Shown piece after piece: positions 63,101 to 64,000 of a DNA stretch of 64,000 nt (positions are counted from its first letter, which is position 1; the number at the start of each line of letters is the position of its first letter). The position numbers and the translations under genes were made by a program. This DNA is from Chamaea fasciata. Lineage: Eukaryota > Chordata > Aves > Passeriformes > Sylviidae. The DNA is taken from positions 6,850,013 through 6,914,012 of the forward strand of contig JARCOQ010000006.1 in NCBI GenBank assembly GCA_029207755.1, written 5' to 3'. The notes under the pieces are model-generated. The model was given only the letters and a program-made list of their open reading frames with translations, was not told the origin of the DNA and made no database searches.

Positions 63101-64000
63101 GCATTATTTTGACTTTGAGAGAGCAAAGATTCCTACTTCCCTCATTCCTTGAGCACAGTTTTCATGCACAATTTTCAGTATATCTTCCTTTCCTTTGTTC
63201 ACTGACAAAAATGAAAGATACACCAGCCTGTAGCACTTGGTCTTACATAAAGCAACACTTTCACTTCTTATTTCTTGTATAAAAATAGCCTTTTTCCTAA
63301 TCCAGCAGAGGTTTTGCGTTTTTTTCAGCCCATACTCTAAGAAGGGCCTATAAAATTGCTACGTCTTTTTGTGAACAGCAAAGGAAAGGATTTTATGTTT
63401 ATGACCTCAACTTTAACATTAGCATTTGAAAAAGGGCATCAAACGGTAAATTATGAGTGAATGGAGAGCTTGCCATGAATTTGAATGGATGCATTGTTTC
63501 TAGAACTGTAAGCAGGGAAAGCTGGGATTGCTGTTAAAAATTGCAATATGCCCTTATTTTTTCTTAAATAATTACTTAAATAATTACTCTACTCACTTGA
63601 AACTTGGTGAAACAGTTGAAGGTACAAACATGGGACACTTTTGGTAAGCTGTAGGCATTTGTAAATTATTTTTCTTCTCATCATCAGGTGAAGTGGAGAG
63701 GTTCCTGAGGTTTTCACAGATGTTCAGCCATCAGCTCAACTATGTGTTGGTCTACAAGACAACAAAATTTCTGCATTGTCCAACAGCCTACATCATTCAC
63801 CCCTTGTTGGAGCAACATTTGTGACAGGATTGGACTTGTGTTAGCTTCGACCTCTCCTTGTTTACAACAGTCTACAACTGTCTTTTCCCTTCTCACACTG
63901 TATTTTTTATAACATATGGTCTTTCAGCTGTAGGGCTGGAAAGCCAGATGTCCTCGGCTCTTTTGGTCAATACAATCAGTTATGCTGCCAATCATGAGCC
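60105..64000. other. Intergenic, no gene recognised
   Basis: AT-rich to the window edge. A 12-bp direct repeat ('cttaaataatta' twice) lies at 63563-63586. A donor-like GCAG|gtgagaat occurs at 61204-61217 without a convincing acceptor. No CR1 end, RNA gene or coding exon identified. Confidence 0.45.

Overview
The window is nuclear vertebrate DNA, almost certainly from a bird. The main evidence is about fifteen CR1 LINE fragments. Several are young-looking 3' ends that finish in the avian octamer-type tail (variants of ATTCTATG). I see no mammalian SINEs, no LINE-1, and no bacterial-style gene packing. Most open frames here are chance frames in non-coding DNA.

Layout. Positions 1-3878 are the last intron of CTBP1 on the + strand, holding one CR1 3' end. 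Positions 3879-4062 are the terminal coding exon of CTBP1, which encodes the last 60 residues plus the stop. The 3'UTR follows, with polyadenylation signals at 4930, 5103 and perhaps 5320. This is the only protein-coding gene I can support.

From about 5.4 kb to the right edge lies a stretch of roughly 58 kb with no recognisable protein gene. Its notable contents are: a CpG-rich block at 11640-12170 with a good CTCF-type motif; paired inverted repeats at 13632-13677; three exon-like segments on the + strand (10320-10369, 26544-26606, and 32830 to about 33020, the last with two AATAAA signals); two canonical G-quadruplex motifs; tetra- and trinucleotide microsatellites; an 11-bp minisatellite; and a 304-nt uninterrupted polypyrimidine tract at 57884-58187. 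CR1 remnants of different ages are spread through it. The largest is a decayed relic at about 36300-37565 that keeps traces of the ORF2 endonuclease/reverse-transcriptase region.

How it fits together. CTBP1 encodes the NAD(H)-binding transcriptional corepressor CtBP1, and the part here is its regulatory C-terminal tail. The rest reads as intergenic or regulatory DNA downstream of CTBP1, possibly carrying an unannotated transcript. I found no novel enzymatic or defence system, and the most speculative claims are marked as such.
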